IMG/VR virus record: IMGVR_UViG_3300045995_000322
Span: 1 to 22,509 of that record
Direction: 5' to 3' (one strand)
Source of the DNA: a virus
DNA length: 22,509 bases
Below, in pieces: positions 8,251 through 15,444 of this stretch. The notes under the pieces are model-generated. The model worked only from the letters and a program-made list of their open reading frames with translations. It had not been told where the DNA came from and searched no databases. The stretch's first letter is position 1. Every line of letters begins with the position of its first letter. Made by a program: the position numbers and the translations under genes.

Positions 8251-9264
8251 CTACGTCGCGAGCGTCAGCTTGATGACCGCCGCAGGCATCAAACAGATCG
8301 GCAGCGGGTTCGACTGCGAGTGCAGCTTGACCCAGCGCTGGAACTCCGGGTCGCGCGCCTGCTTCACATACACCGGCAGTCCGCGCGTGTTGACCGTTTC
8401 CTCGAAATCGGCGGGCGCGAAGTAGGTCTGGAACAGCGACCCCGTTCCCGTCACCGCATCTTCGGGGAAGCAGTACGCTTCGCCATCGGGGATGAACTCG
8501 ACGGCGCCGACGTGCCCGCGGTACTCCTCGAATGTGATGCCCCCGAAGGTGAACCCGCGACGGAGGTCGTTTCGCAGCACCTCGCCCTGCTGGTACTTGA
8601 ACGACTCCTGCACCTTGTCATGGCCGATCAGCGCGTCGAACCACGAGCCTGAGCAGAACGCCCGGGCGTTTCTGTAGGTGGCGGCGCCCAGCACGTCCTC
8701 GATCTGCCGCAACACGGCCGTGCAGAGGCCACGGACGTTGAGGGTGCTGTCGCTGAAATCGAACTCCTGCGTCTGCTGGAGGACCCCGAACTCGGTGAAC
8801 AGGTCGTAGATGACGGTCATGCCATCGGCATCGAGGATTTGACCCTTCAAGGCCCCGATGCGCAGATACTCGAGCGTCACCTCATGCATCGCCCGCAGCA
8901 TGACCAGGCGATCGTTCACGACCTGCTGGACACTCTCAAGCTCGCTCTCCGTGCCGAACGCGCGGACGCCCTGCACCTGGTCGGCGATGATCGTCGACTC
9001 CCTGGCGAGATGGGGGACGTTCAATGCGCGCATCGTGCGGCGCTCACGGCCGATGGTGCTGGCTGGACCTCCGCGCGGGCTCGTCTCGATCAGTGAGAGC
9101 TGGCCGTTCTTCTCTTCGATCTGCACCGTCGTGGTCGTGATGCCGGACTCGAAGAACAGCCCCAGTTGCCCGAGTCGGCCGGGCTTGAACGGGGCGTTGA
9201 GGATCGCTGCCGTGAGCGACCGCAAGCTGAAGGCGTCGTTGTTGAACACGTCCATCGTTGGCAT
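8251..9264 (-). CDS. Major capsid protein, lambda gpE family
   Basis: 337 residues from the ATG at 9262-9264 (MPTMDVFNNDAFSLRSLTAA), chosen because a strong GAGGAGAG precedes it; the frame extends to 9324 but the added residues look non-coding. Motifs typical of gpE: 'NAPFKPGRLGQLGLF' near residue 25, 'VQIEEKNGQLSLIETSPRGG', 'DRLVMLRAMHEVTLEYLRIG', and the C-terminal 'GVEYRGHVG...I.DGEAYCFPEDAVTG..F.TYFAPADF' pattern. Lambda gpE is 341 residues. It forms the icosahedral shell and is stabilised by the decoration protein encoded upstream. Ends with KLTLAT. Confidence 0.95.
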   Translation of the reverse strand: MPTMDVFNNDAFSLRSLTAAILNAPFKPGRLGQLGLFFESGITTTTVQIEEKNGQLSLIETSPRGGPASTIGRERRTMRALNVPHLARESTIIADQVQGVRAFGTESELESVQQVVNDRLVMLRAMHEVTLEYLRIGALKGQILDADGMTVIYDLFTEFGVLQQTQEFDFSDSTLNVRGLCTAVLRQIEDVLGAATYRNARAFCSGSWFDALIGHDKVQESFKYQQGEVLRNDLRRGFTFGGITFEEYRGHVGAVEFIPDGEAYCFPEDAVTGTGSLFQTYFAPADFEETVNTRGLPVYVKQARDPEFQRWVKLHSQSNPLPICLMPAAVIKLTLAT

Positions 9265-9337
9265 GATGCTTCTCTCCTCTACGAACAGAACCCGTGACAG
9301 GCCGCCGCCATCTGCCGCGGCCACAGGTGTCGGCGCC

Positions 9338-9712
9338 CTAGTCGCGCGCCTTGATGGCCACCGTCAGCAGATCCGCGAGCCCGGCCGTCTCGTCGACGCC
9401 GACGCCCCACTCGAGGTCCGCACTGCGCACCTCGGCGCCGAAATTGATGATCACGCCGGCCTGCTCGGCCATCGCGTCATCGTCGTTTCCGAGCGACCCG
9501 TAAAGGACGCCCGCCGCCATTTCCCTGCCATCCGACGCCGTGTCGTCATACGGCGCGTAGTGGCCTGACCCCGAGATCGCGCCGAGCACGGTGCCGGCCT
9601 CGAGCGTGGTGAGGGCGGGAACCTCCACGGTCACGGTGTCACGGCTGAGCGTGCCCGGCAGCTCGCTCAGAATGAACTCGCCGGTGTGCCGGCCTTCAGT
9701 CAGAGAACTCAT
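9338..9712 (-). CDS. Head decoration protein, gpD family
   Basis: 124 residues (lambda gpD is 110). The ATG at 9710-9712 has AAGGAG eight bases upstream, one of the best ribosome sites in the window, and starts 4 bases after the protease stop. The N-terminus HTGEFILSELPGTLSRDTV, the 'ltaGtVLG..sgsG.Y.py' strand and the C-terminal 'VLYGSLGNDDDAMAEQAGVI' segment match the gpD family of trimeric capsid-stabilising proteins. It binds the shell after expansion. About 73 bases separate it from the capsid gene; this gap holds the capsid ribosome site and a small GC hairpin (9300-9322) with no T run. Confidence 0.92.
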   Translation of the reverse strand: MSSLTEGRHTGEFILSELPGTLSRDTVTVEVPALTTLEAGTVLGAISGSGHYAPYDDTASDGREMAAGVLYGSLGNDDDAMAEQAGVIINFGAEVRSADLEWGVGVDETAGLADLLTVAIKARD

Positions 9713-9716
9713 GGTG

Positions 9717-10790
9717 CTACTCCTTCGTGAGGTGGTTGCGCGCGGCGTACACCGCGTCGACGTTGATGCGGGCCTTGGACTTGCCTCCCTGGTCAGGAGG
9801 CAGACTGCCGTCGATCTCGATGCGATCGAACTTCGCGGTCAGTGTGGTGAGATGGGCGCGGACCTCATCGAACGTCATCGCGCCCTTGATGTAGCCGTCG
9901 GCGAGCTCCGGGAATTTCGCCTTCCCGCAGACGGCGCGGATCTGCGTCGCCCTGGCGGACGCCTCCCCACGCGTGCTCCGCTCCTCCGTCACTCGGGCTT
10001 GCACTTGCTCGAGCGTCGCGCTGGCGGTAATGAGCCCTTCTGCCAGGTCAAGGCATCCACCCTCACGGCAGAGGCGCAGGACCTCCACGGCCGCCACAGG
10101 CTGCGGCGGATCGGCGGGCGGCGCGGGTTTCACGAGCAGCGCGTCGACGCGCGCGCGGTACTGCTCGGGGATAGTACCCAGCCGCGCCAACACCTCAGGC
10201 CGGAAACACGCGGTGACTTCTTTGCCATGCGCGATCGTCGTCGCGAGCCCGTTGGCGACTGCGTCGGTGGCGTTGAACCATGTCTCGGCCGCCATCATGG
10301 CCGACAGTTCCTCGGTGGTCTTGATCGAGACCCACCGATAGGTCGCAATGATCGAGTCGCGAATCGCATCGAGAATGTCGGCCATCTTGCGCATGACGGA
10401 TGCGTTGCCGATCTCGATGCCCTCGGGTTCATGAATCATCATCATCGCGTTGTCCGCGATGGTGACCGGCTGGCCGGCGCTGCTCACGATTGTGGCGGCG
10501 CTGGCGGCCAACCCGTCGATACTGGTTTCGACTGCCCGGCCGCGCTCGTCTCGCTCAGCGCGGAGTGCATTCGCGATCGCGCTGGCCTCAAAGACACTCC
10601 CCCCAGGTGAATTGATGTGAACCTTGATCACCTTGATCGACGCCGGCAGGGCCTTCAGGGCGGCGATGAACGTCGCGGCCGAGACCGCGTCGTCATTCCA
10701 GAAGGACTTGCCGATTTCGTCGTAGATGTAGATGTCGGCGACATCTTGCTCGGTCTTGTTTTCGATGCGGTACCACTGTCGTGGTTTCAT
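9717..10790 (-). CDS. ClpP-like prohead protease with C-terminal scaffold-like region
   Basis: 357 residues; the start overlaps the portal stop as ATGA. Residues about 15-190 are a ClpP/S14-type serine protease domain: oxyanion strand HINSPGGSVFEAS (58-70), nucleophile Ser97 in DGLAASAATIVSSAG, His120 in MMMIHEPEG, and a TWFNATDAVANGLA segment where the third catalytic residue normally lies (Glu169 appears at the place of the usual acid). Residues 200-357 have a Pro-rich linker (PAPPADPPQPVAA) and helical, charged sequence, as expected for a fused scaffold. It should act inside the prohead to cleave the scaffold and portal-associated proteins. Lambda uses an S49-type protease (gpC/Nu3) here; this phage uses the ClpP type, a common substitution. 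Confidence 0.92.
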   Translation of the reverse strand: MKPRQWYRIENKTEQDVADIYIYDEIGKSFWNDDAVSAATFIAALKALPASIKVIKVHINSPGGSVFEASAIANALRAERDERGRAVETSIDGLAASAATIVSSAGQPVTIADNAMMMIHEPEGIEIGNASVMRKMADILDAIRDSIIATYRWVSIKTTEELSAMMAAETWFNATDAVANGLATTIAHGKEVTACFRPEVLARLGTIPEQYRARVDALLVKPAPPADPPQPVAAVEVLRLCREGGCLDLAEGLITASATLEQVQARVTEERSTRGEASARATQIRAVCGKAKFPELADGYIKGAMTFDEVRAHLTTLTAKFDRIEIDGSLPPDQGGKSKARINVDAVYAARNHLTKE

Positions 10791-12346
10791 GCGGCCACCT
10801 TTCTGCGTCGATTATTCGCTTGCTCTTCGGCGGGCGGAGGCGACTCAGGCGGATCCGGCTCCTGTCCTGCCGCAGGGGCGCTCGACGCGTTCGCGGGCGT
10901 CCGTCCGTCCGAGTCATATTTCAAGCCAAGGCCATCGGCGCGCGCATTGTCCATGGCCTGCTCTTCATCGATCGCCTCGGCGTCGTCGCCGTATTCGCTC
11001 ACCGTGGCGCTGCGCGACGTCAGGCCTGCCCGGATCGCGGCCTTCTGCGCGTCGATGTCCTGCACCGGCTGGATGTACGGCACGCGCGGCGGCGTCCATT
11101 TGACGGCGGCCCAGGGCTCTGGGTTGACGAGATAGTCGAAGGGAATGGGCAGCGCACCCGAGAGGAAGACCCGATCGAGCCAGGCGCGCCACACGGGTCG
11201 GCAAAGGAACTGGGCCACAATGCTGTGTTGCCAGACCGCAATTCGCCCACGGAATTCGTTGAGCAGTACTCGCACGGTCCGGTCGTTCACGCCGCGCATG
11301 TCGCCCGTGAGCAGTTCGTAGGGCACGCCCGTCGCCGCCGCCACGCCATACAATTGCTGGCGCATGAAATCCGGATAGCCACGTGGTTCGGGCGGGTCGG
11401 AGAAGGTCACCTCTTCGCCGGGCGACAGTTCCTGGAAGATCCCAGGCTCCAGGCTCACGAGCGGTTTGTCGTTGAGCGTGGTGACTGCCTCACCGGTCAG
11501 GGGATGCAGCGTTTCCGCGTCACCGACGGGCGACGGCCGCGTGACGAACCCGACGAACATGTTGGCGAGCTGCTGACGGAGCAACGTCGCATCGTCGAAC
11601 TTGTCGAGCTCGTAGAGGTCGATGAGGGCTTGGGTCAGGTGCGGTAGCCCACGTAGTTGCCCGGGCCGCAGCGGATCAAACAGATGTACGACGCTCTCCG
11701 CCGGCACGCGGCGAAGCTGCGAGGCATCGAAATCGTCCAGCTCAGGTCGGGACGGATGAAAGTAGTACGCGACCCGGCGGCCAAGAGGATTGAACTCAAT
11801 CCCCGCCCGGATGCGCACGCCGCCACCATAGGCCAGTGTGTGGGCATGAGGGCAGAGCTCCGGTTCGAGCACTTGAACCTGGAGCGGAACGACGAGCCCA
11901 TCCTCGGGCAGCCGCGGACGCAGGCGCGCAAAGACCTCGCCCGCTTCGAACCACGCGCGCACGGCCTGTCTCTGTTGCCCATACCAGTCGAGTAGGCCAT
12001 CCGCATCACTCTTGTCAGTCCACCTCAGCCACAAGGCCTGGATCTGATTGCGGAACTGCGGATCGGCCGCTTGCGAGAGGGGTTTGATACCGGTCCCGAC
12101 GATATTCTCGACGAGCTTGTCGATCGCGCCCTTCGCGTACCCGTCGTTACGGACGGCCGCGCGGGAGCGATCGCGCAGCGTGGTCAGGTTGGCGAGGATG
12201 GCTTGATTGGCAGAGGACGTCGGCGCGCGCCAGCCAACCGTGCGCCGCGTCTGCGAGCCGGCATCATAGAGGGCGCTGTTCCGGACAGCGGGAGCCGCTC
12301 TCCCGATGCGTCGAGCCCAGCGCTGCACGCTTGCGATCACGCCCAT
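10787..12346 (-). CDS. Portal protein, lambda gpB family
   Basis: 519 residues, close to lambda gpB (533). The start ATG at 12344-12346 comes 2 bases after the gpW-like stop. N-terminal YDAGSQTRRTVGWRAPTSSA and 'LRDRSRAAVRNDGYAKGAID' are hallmark lambda portal segments; 'VENIVGTGIKPLSQ', 'GRRVAYYFHPSRP', 'VVHLFDPLRPGQLRGLPHLT' and 'GVPYELLTGDMRGVNDRTVR' follow in the usual order. It forms the dodecameric vertex through which terminase packages DNA. The C-terminal tail is Pro/Glu-rich and basic (ending NNRRRKVAA). Coupled with the protease gene by a 4-base overlap. Confidence 0.95.
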   Translation of the reverse strand: MGVIASVQRWARRIGRAAPAVRNSALYDAGSQTRRTVGWRAPTSSANQAILANLTTLRDRSRAAVRNDGYAKGAIDKLVENIVGTGIKPLSQAADPQFRNQIQALWLRWTDKSDADGLLDWYGQQRQAVRAWFEAGEVFARLRPRLPEDGLVVPLQVQVLEPELCPHAHTLAYGGGVRIRAGIEFNPLGRRVAYYFHPSRPELDDFDASQLRRVPAESVVHLFDPLRPGQLRGLPHLTQALIDLYELDKFDDATLLRQQLANMFVGFVTRPSPVGDAETLHPLTGEAVTTLNDKPLVSLEPGIFQELSPGEEVTFSDPPEPRGYPDFMRQQLYGVAAATGVPYELLTGDMRGVNDRTVRVLLNEFRGRIAVWQHSIVAQFLCRPVWRAWLDRVFLSGALPIPFDYLVNPEPWAAVKWTPPRVPYIQPVQDIDAQKAAIRAGLTSRSATVSEYGDDAEAIDEEQAMDNARADGLGLKYDSDGRTPANASSAPAAGQEPDPPESPPPAEEQANNRRRKVAA

Positions 12347-12348
12347 CG

Positions 12349-12861
12349 TCAGAAGCCCTTCGTACTCACGCCATAGGTCTGTTTCGGCCGGGTCCGCGCG
12401 CCGACTACCGCGAGCTCCTGGAGAATGTCCGCCTCGACCTGCCGCATCTCCGCATCCGAGGTGTAGGTCACCGAACGGTCGGCGAACTGGACGGTGCGAA
12501 TGCCCCGCAGGCGGGAGGCACGGATCGCGGCGAGGGCGGCCGCGTTGTAGGTCGTGGCTGGCGCAGGCGCCGATGGCGGCGCCGTCACGATGGCATCAGT
12601 CGCCCAGGCAAAAGACACGGGCACACAGTTCGTCGCGAGAAGCAGGAGCCCGATCGTCCCGCCGTTCGTGTCCCCGCGCGAGAAGTTGTATCGGTACTGC
12701 CCGTGCCCGAGATCGTCAACGGTGCCGCCGGCAGCGCTCTGCGCTCCGCCGTCTTTCGTGAGCCATGCCGCCACGGTGGCGCCCGTGACCGGCGCGCCGC
12801 TCGTCACGTCGACGAGCATGAAGAAGACTTCCTGGCCCGCCAGGTTTCGATAGAGGGTCAA
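12349..12861 (-). CDS. gpW-like head-tail connector with extra N-terminal domain
   Basis: About 170 residues if started at the TTG at 12859-12861, which overlaps the upstream stop (TTGA) and has GGGGA 7 bases ahead; a GTG at 12882 has no ribosome site. The last 65 residues (AALAAIRASRLRGIRTVQF, then ADRSVTYTSDAEMRQVEADI) match the gpW family, small connector proteins that bind the portal exit. Lambda gpW is 68 residues, so the first roughly 100 residues are additional: a beta-rich segment (VFFMLVDVTSGAPVTGATV, FSRGDTNGGTIGLLLL) then an Ala/Pro linker. gpW directly before the portal is the lambda order. An internal GTG near the linker might yield a standalone gpW form, but no strong ribosome site is seen. 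Confidence 0.75.
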   Translation of the reverse strand: MTLYRNLAGQEVFFMLVDVTSGAPVTGATVAAWLTKDGGAQSAAGGTVDDLGHGQYRYNFSRGDTNGGTIGLLLLATNCVPVSFAWATDAIVTAPPSAPAPATTYNAAALAAIRASRLRGIRTVQFADRSVTYTSDAEMRQVEADILQELAVVGARTRPKQTYGVSTKGF

Positions 12862-14879
12862 TTGGTATTCCCCGATATGCACACGAGGGCCGGCACGGAA
12901 ATCCTGGGTTCTGCTGGGCCGATGCTTTCCGCACTCAAAAGCAGCGTGGCAAGGCCCGACCCGACGGGCTCGATCTGCCCGGCGCCGGAGGCGGCCAAGA
13001 CCGCGGTCGCATACCCGCCGCCGGCCGTGAGCGTCTCGCCACGGCCGACAAGATCCAATCCGAGAACAGCACTCCCGTCTCCCTCCGGAGTCCCGAGCGA
13101 CGGAGCGTCGCCTTCACCGGTCGCGTCGAGTGTGAGCACCGCGATCGCGGATCCGTAATCGGCGTGTTTCCCAACGCCCGCCAGGCTCAACGCGAGCGAG
13201 GGCACGCCTGTCCCGGCCACGGCAATACGACCCTCTGCCTGCACGGCCAGCACGAGGGCCGACGCACCGTCCCCCTCAGCCCCGCCCACCGTTGGCGCGT
13301 CACCGACCCCTTCCGCTGACAAGATGAGCGAAGAGGTGCCGTGACCGGAGGCGACGAGGCGGCCCTGACCGGTCGCCGCGAGGATCAGTGGGGGTGTTCC
13401 GGCTCCAGACCGGACAGAAACACCGGTCCCCGTGACGCCGAGCGTGAGCGAGCTCGACCCGTGCCCATACGCCGCCTGCTGGCCCGCACCAACCGTGCTC
13501 AGCGAGAGCCCGGTCGTGCTGGAGCCGTAGGTGACGCGCTTGCCGGCGCCCGCCGCGCCGAGCGTGAGCGCCTCGGCCCCGTGTCCTGATTCAACCGTTG
13601 TCCCGGCGCCCGTCGCAGCCAGGACGAGCGCCGCCGTGCCCGCCCCTTCCGACATGGGCACTTCGGGCGCCTCTCCCACCCCGCTCGCGCCCAGCGTCAC
13701 TCCCGGTGCGCCAGCGCCCTGCGCGATGGTCGTCCCCGTGCCGCTGGCCCCGAGCGTGAGCGCAGGCACTCCGGAGCCACTCGGGATTGACAAGACTGGC
13801 GCCGCGCCCTCGCCCGTGGTGGCCAGTGTCAGGCCGGGCGCCCCGCCGCCCGAGGGGATCTGCTTGCCAGCGCCCGTCGCGCCGAGCGTCAGGCAATTCG
13901 AGCCGGTGCCGTAGGCGGTCTGTTTGCCGGTGCCCGTGGACGACAGCGTGAGCGCGGGAGCGCCGACGCCGGATCGCATAGAGACACCCACGCCGGTCGT
14001 GCTCAGCGTCAGGCCGGGTGTGCCGTAGCCGTTGGCGACCGTCGCGCCTTGGCCTGTGGTGGACAGCGTGAGCGCGGGAACCCCGTAGCCGTTCGGGGGC
14101 GGCACGGCAGGTGCTTGGCCCTGACCAACCAGAGCCAGCGTGAGGGCAACGGCCGCGTAGCCAGACTTGATGGCCTTCCCAACGCCCGTCATGCCGAGCG
14201 TGAGAGCAGGGACCCCGTAGCCTCGTGGTTGATACAGCGAAATCGTCCCCGAGAAGGTGACGAAGGGGCAGTACTGGTTCGTGCTCGCGTCGTCAACCGG
14301 AAGGTCGTTCGCGCCGGTGTCCCCGTATTCCAATGTGATCGTACGAGAGGTCACTGCCGCGTTCTTACGCGAGCCGATGGTGATCTCGATGTAGTCGCCG
14401 TCGGTCGGCGTCTGGGTCGTGAGTGAGATAGTGACCGACTCGGCCGTGTCGCGGAACTGGTTGTTGGTGAGACTCGTCCGCAGCTCCGGCGGATTCGCGT
14501 CCACCAGGTCCGCATAGGTCGGCGCCAGCAGAACCGACCGCTCAGTCCCGTCGGGTTTGAGAATCCGCGCCCCGATCGCAATCGTGTTCTGAGAGGCAGC
14601 GTTCGATTCCGACCCGCGCATCTGCCCAACGATGGTCCCGCTGATCTGATTCCCTGCGACCGGTCCGTACAGGAACCGCATGAATGGGAGGGTCGCGACC
14701 ACCGTCCCGCTGGCGGCAGCCACGGACGCGAACGCCGAGGACGCCTTAGTGGTGGCGCCCTTCTTCGTGACGTTCCCGGTGACAGGTGTCCCCCAGCCCG
14801 TCGCCCAGTTCGACGGGGCAATCGCCGCGGCAACGTTCTGGAGATAGATCTTGGTCGGCACCTGGTACGCTGTTCCCAA
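12858..14879 (-). CDS. Repeat-rich virion or fibre protein (21 copies of a 20-residue Gly-rich repeat)
   Basis: 673 residues from a TTG at 14877-14879 (first residues MGTAYQVPTKIYLQNVAAAI); a GTG at residue 7 is an alternative. Residues 1-219 form a non-repeated region (ILKPDGTERSVLLAPTYADL, TRTITLEYGDTGANDLP-like segments) that looks like a beta-rich virion domain. Residues 220-661 are tandem units of the form GxGxxxLTLxxTGxGxxxxx. The protein has no transmembrane helix or signal peptide. Regular Gly/Ser/Thr-rich repeats suggest a beta-solenoid or extended fibre shaft. It is tightly linked to the 114-residue tail-type gene upstream and the gpW-like gene downstream. The role as fibre, decoration or adhesin is inferred; I do not recognise a named family. 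Adjacent glycosyltransferase genes make glycosylation of its Ser/Thr repeats a reasonable guess. Confidence 0.8.
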   Translation of the reverse strand: MGTAYQVPTKIYLQNVAAAIAPSNWATGWGTPVTGNVTKKGATTKASSAFASVAAASGTVVATLPFMRFLYGPVAGNQISGTIVGQMRGSESNAASQNTIAIGARILKPDGTERSVLLAPTYADLVDANPPELRTSLTNNQFRDTAESVTISLTTQTPTDGDYIEITIGSRKNAAVTSRTITLEYGDTGANDLPVDDASTNQYCPFVTFSGTISLYQPRGYGVPALTLGMTGVGKAIKSGYAAVALTLALVGQGQAPAVPPPNGYGVPALTLSTTGQGATVANGYGTPGLTLSTTGVGVSMRSGVGAPALTLSSTGTGKQTAYGTGSNCLTLGATGAGKQIPSGGGAPGLTLATTGEGAAPVLSIPSGSGVPALTLGASGTGTTIAQGAGAPGVTLGASGVGEAPEVPMSEGAGTAALVLAATGAGTTVESGHGAEALTLGAAGAGKRVTYGSSTTGLSLSTVGAGQQAAYGHGSSSLTLGVTGTGVSVRSGAGTPPLILAATGQGRLVASGHGTSSLILSAEGVGDAPTVGGAEGDGASALVLAVQAEGRIAVAGTGVPSLALSLAGVGKHADYGSAIAVLTLDATGEGDAPSLGTPEGDGSAVLGLDLVGRGETLTAGGGYATAVLAASGAGQIEPVGSGLATLLLSAESIGPAEPRISVPALVCISGNTN
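12897..14222 (-). repeat. Tandem 60-base coding repeats (about 21 units)
   Basis: Codons 220-661 of the overlapping gene consist of 20 full units plus a degenerate last unit. Fifteen of the full units are 20 residues. Units 2, 7, 9, 15 and 18 are 24 residues, each carrying an inserted segment around an AP dipeptide after the second Gly pair. Unit consensus is GxGxxxLTLxxTGxGxxxxx. At DNA level the 60-base period is visible in the recurring 'agcgtgagcgc' and 'ggtgtcgct'-like stretches. Sequence between units is diverged rather than identical, so the array is old rather than freshly expanded. Confidence 0.88.
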
Positions 14880-14897
14880 TGGCCCCCAGGGCCAGTT

Positions 14898-15239
14898 CTA
14901 CGCCGTGATCTTCGTGGTCGTCCCCTTCAGCGTGTACTCGCCCGCGGCGTTGGCGGCCTGGTCACCCGTCAGGATGGCCCCGCACTTGAACACGTCGCCA
15001 GAGTTCAGCCACACGCCGAAGTACGTGACGGACTGGCTGGGCGTCATGCCGGTAAACGCCACGTCGGCATTCAGCACGCGCTCACCGCTGGCGTTCGCGG
15101 CGTTGAACGACGCCGCCTGCTTGCCTCCGGCCGTGATGTAGCTGGCGCCGGTTGTGCCCGGGTCGCCGCTGTGGAGACTGACCCGATCGACCGTGATGCC
15201 GTCGAGCGCCTGCTGCCGTGCGACAAGTGCAAAGCCCAT
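14898..15239 (-). CDS. Short phage tail/virion protein
   Basis: 113 residues from the ATG at 15237-15239 (MGFALVARQQALDGITVDRV), supported by GGGAGG 7 bases upstream (15247-15252). An earlier ATG at 15254 overlaps that ribosome site and is rejected. The sequence runs SLHSGDPGTTGASYITAGGK, then 'AASFNAANASGERVLNADVAF', 'VTYFGVWLNSGDVFKCGAIL', and ends 'YTLKGTTTKITA'. This opening (SLHtgdPGttG...) and the VTHxGvW-type strand are familiar from small tail-fibre or tail-sheath-associated phage proteins of about 115 residues. It stops 18 bases before the repeat protein start and is probably its partner in the virion. Function beyond 'virion-associated' is not shown. Confidence 0.75.
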   Translation of the reverse strand: MGFALVARQQALDGITVDRVSLHSGDPGTTGASYITAGGKQAASFNAANASGERVLNADVAFTGMTPSQSVTYFGVWLNSGDVFKCGAILTGDQAANAAGEYTLKGTTTKITA

Positions 15240-15302
15240 GAACGTGCCTCCCATCAGACGATCGAATAGACTGAGACTGCTCCCCGCTCGATCAACACAA
15301 TG

Positions 15303-15376
15303 TGGTTGCGGGGGCCGGAGTCGAACCGGCCTGACAAGGTTATGAGCCTCGCGAGGAACCGCTCCTCCACCCCGCG
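15303..15376 (-). tRNA. Initiator-type tRNA (anticodon CAU), CCA encoded
   Basis: A 74-base cloverleaf on the minus strand. The acceptor strand CGCGGGG pairs with CCCCGCA except for a C1-A72 mismatch, the hallmark of bacterial initiator tRNA(fMet). The D stem GAGG/CCTC gives the A11-U24 pair also typical of initiators. The anticodon loop CTCATAA contains CAU, with stem CGAGG/CCTTG; two of the three diagnostic GC pairs are kept (G30-C40, G31-C39) while the first is A29-U41. The T arm is GCCGG-TTCGACT-CCGGC; the discriminator is A and CCA follows in the DNA. Differences from E. coli: D loop two bases shorter, variable loop 4 bases, U at position 21. Co-oriented with the phage genes. Function would be initiation-type tRNA during infection, or it may be a captured host gene. 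Confidence 0.93.
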
Positions 15377-15444
15377 TCCAAGTGAGAATTAAACAAGCTG
15401 GACTGCATGTCTATTTATTGACCCAAAAAATCCCCCGAGGCGTC
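15377..15444 (-). promoter_or_regulatory. AT-rich intergenic segment upstream of tRNA, possible promoter
   Basis: This 68-base gap is clearly more AT-rich than the rest of the window. On the minus strand it contains a TAGACA (15408-15413, one mismatch to TTGACA) and TTTAAT (15388-15393, one mismatch to TATAAT), but with only 14 bases between them, so a sigma-70 promoter is possible yet not compelling. It is the best candidate for a separate transcription start for the tRNA and the tail genes that follow. Just after the preceding stop a run of six Ts follows a GC-rich stretch (15425-15440), but only a weak 3-bp hairpin can be drawn. Confidence 0.3.

Noticed and set aside
9300-9322. GC hairpin between the decoration and capsid genes
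   Set aside because: Six-base stem without a T run; in GC-rich DNA such a stem is expected by chance and no role can be supported.
15303-15376. Prophage attachment site (att) at the tRNA 3' end
   Set aside because: No integrase gene, no second copy of the tRNA end in the window, and phage late genes continue on both sides.
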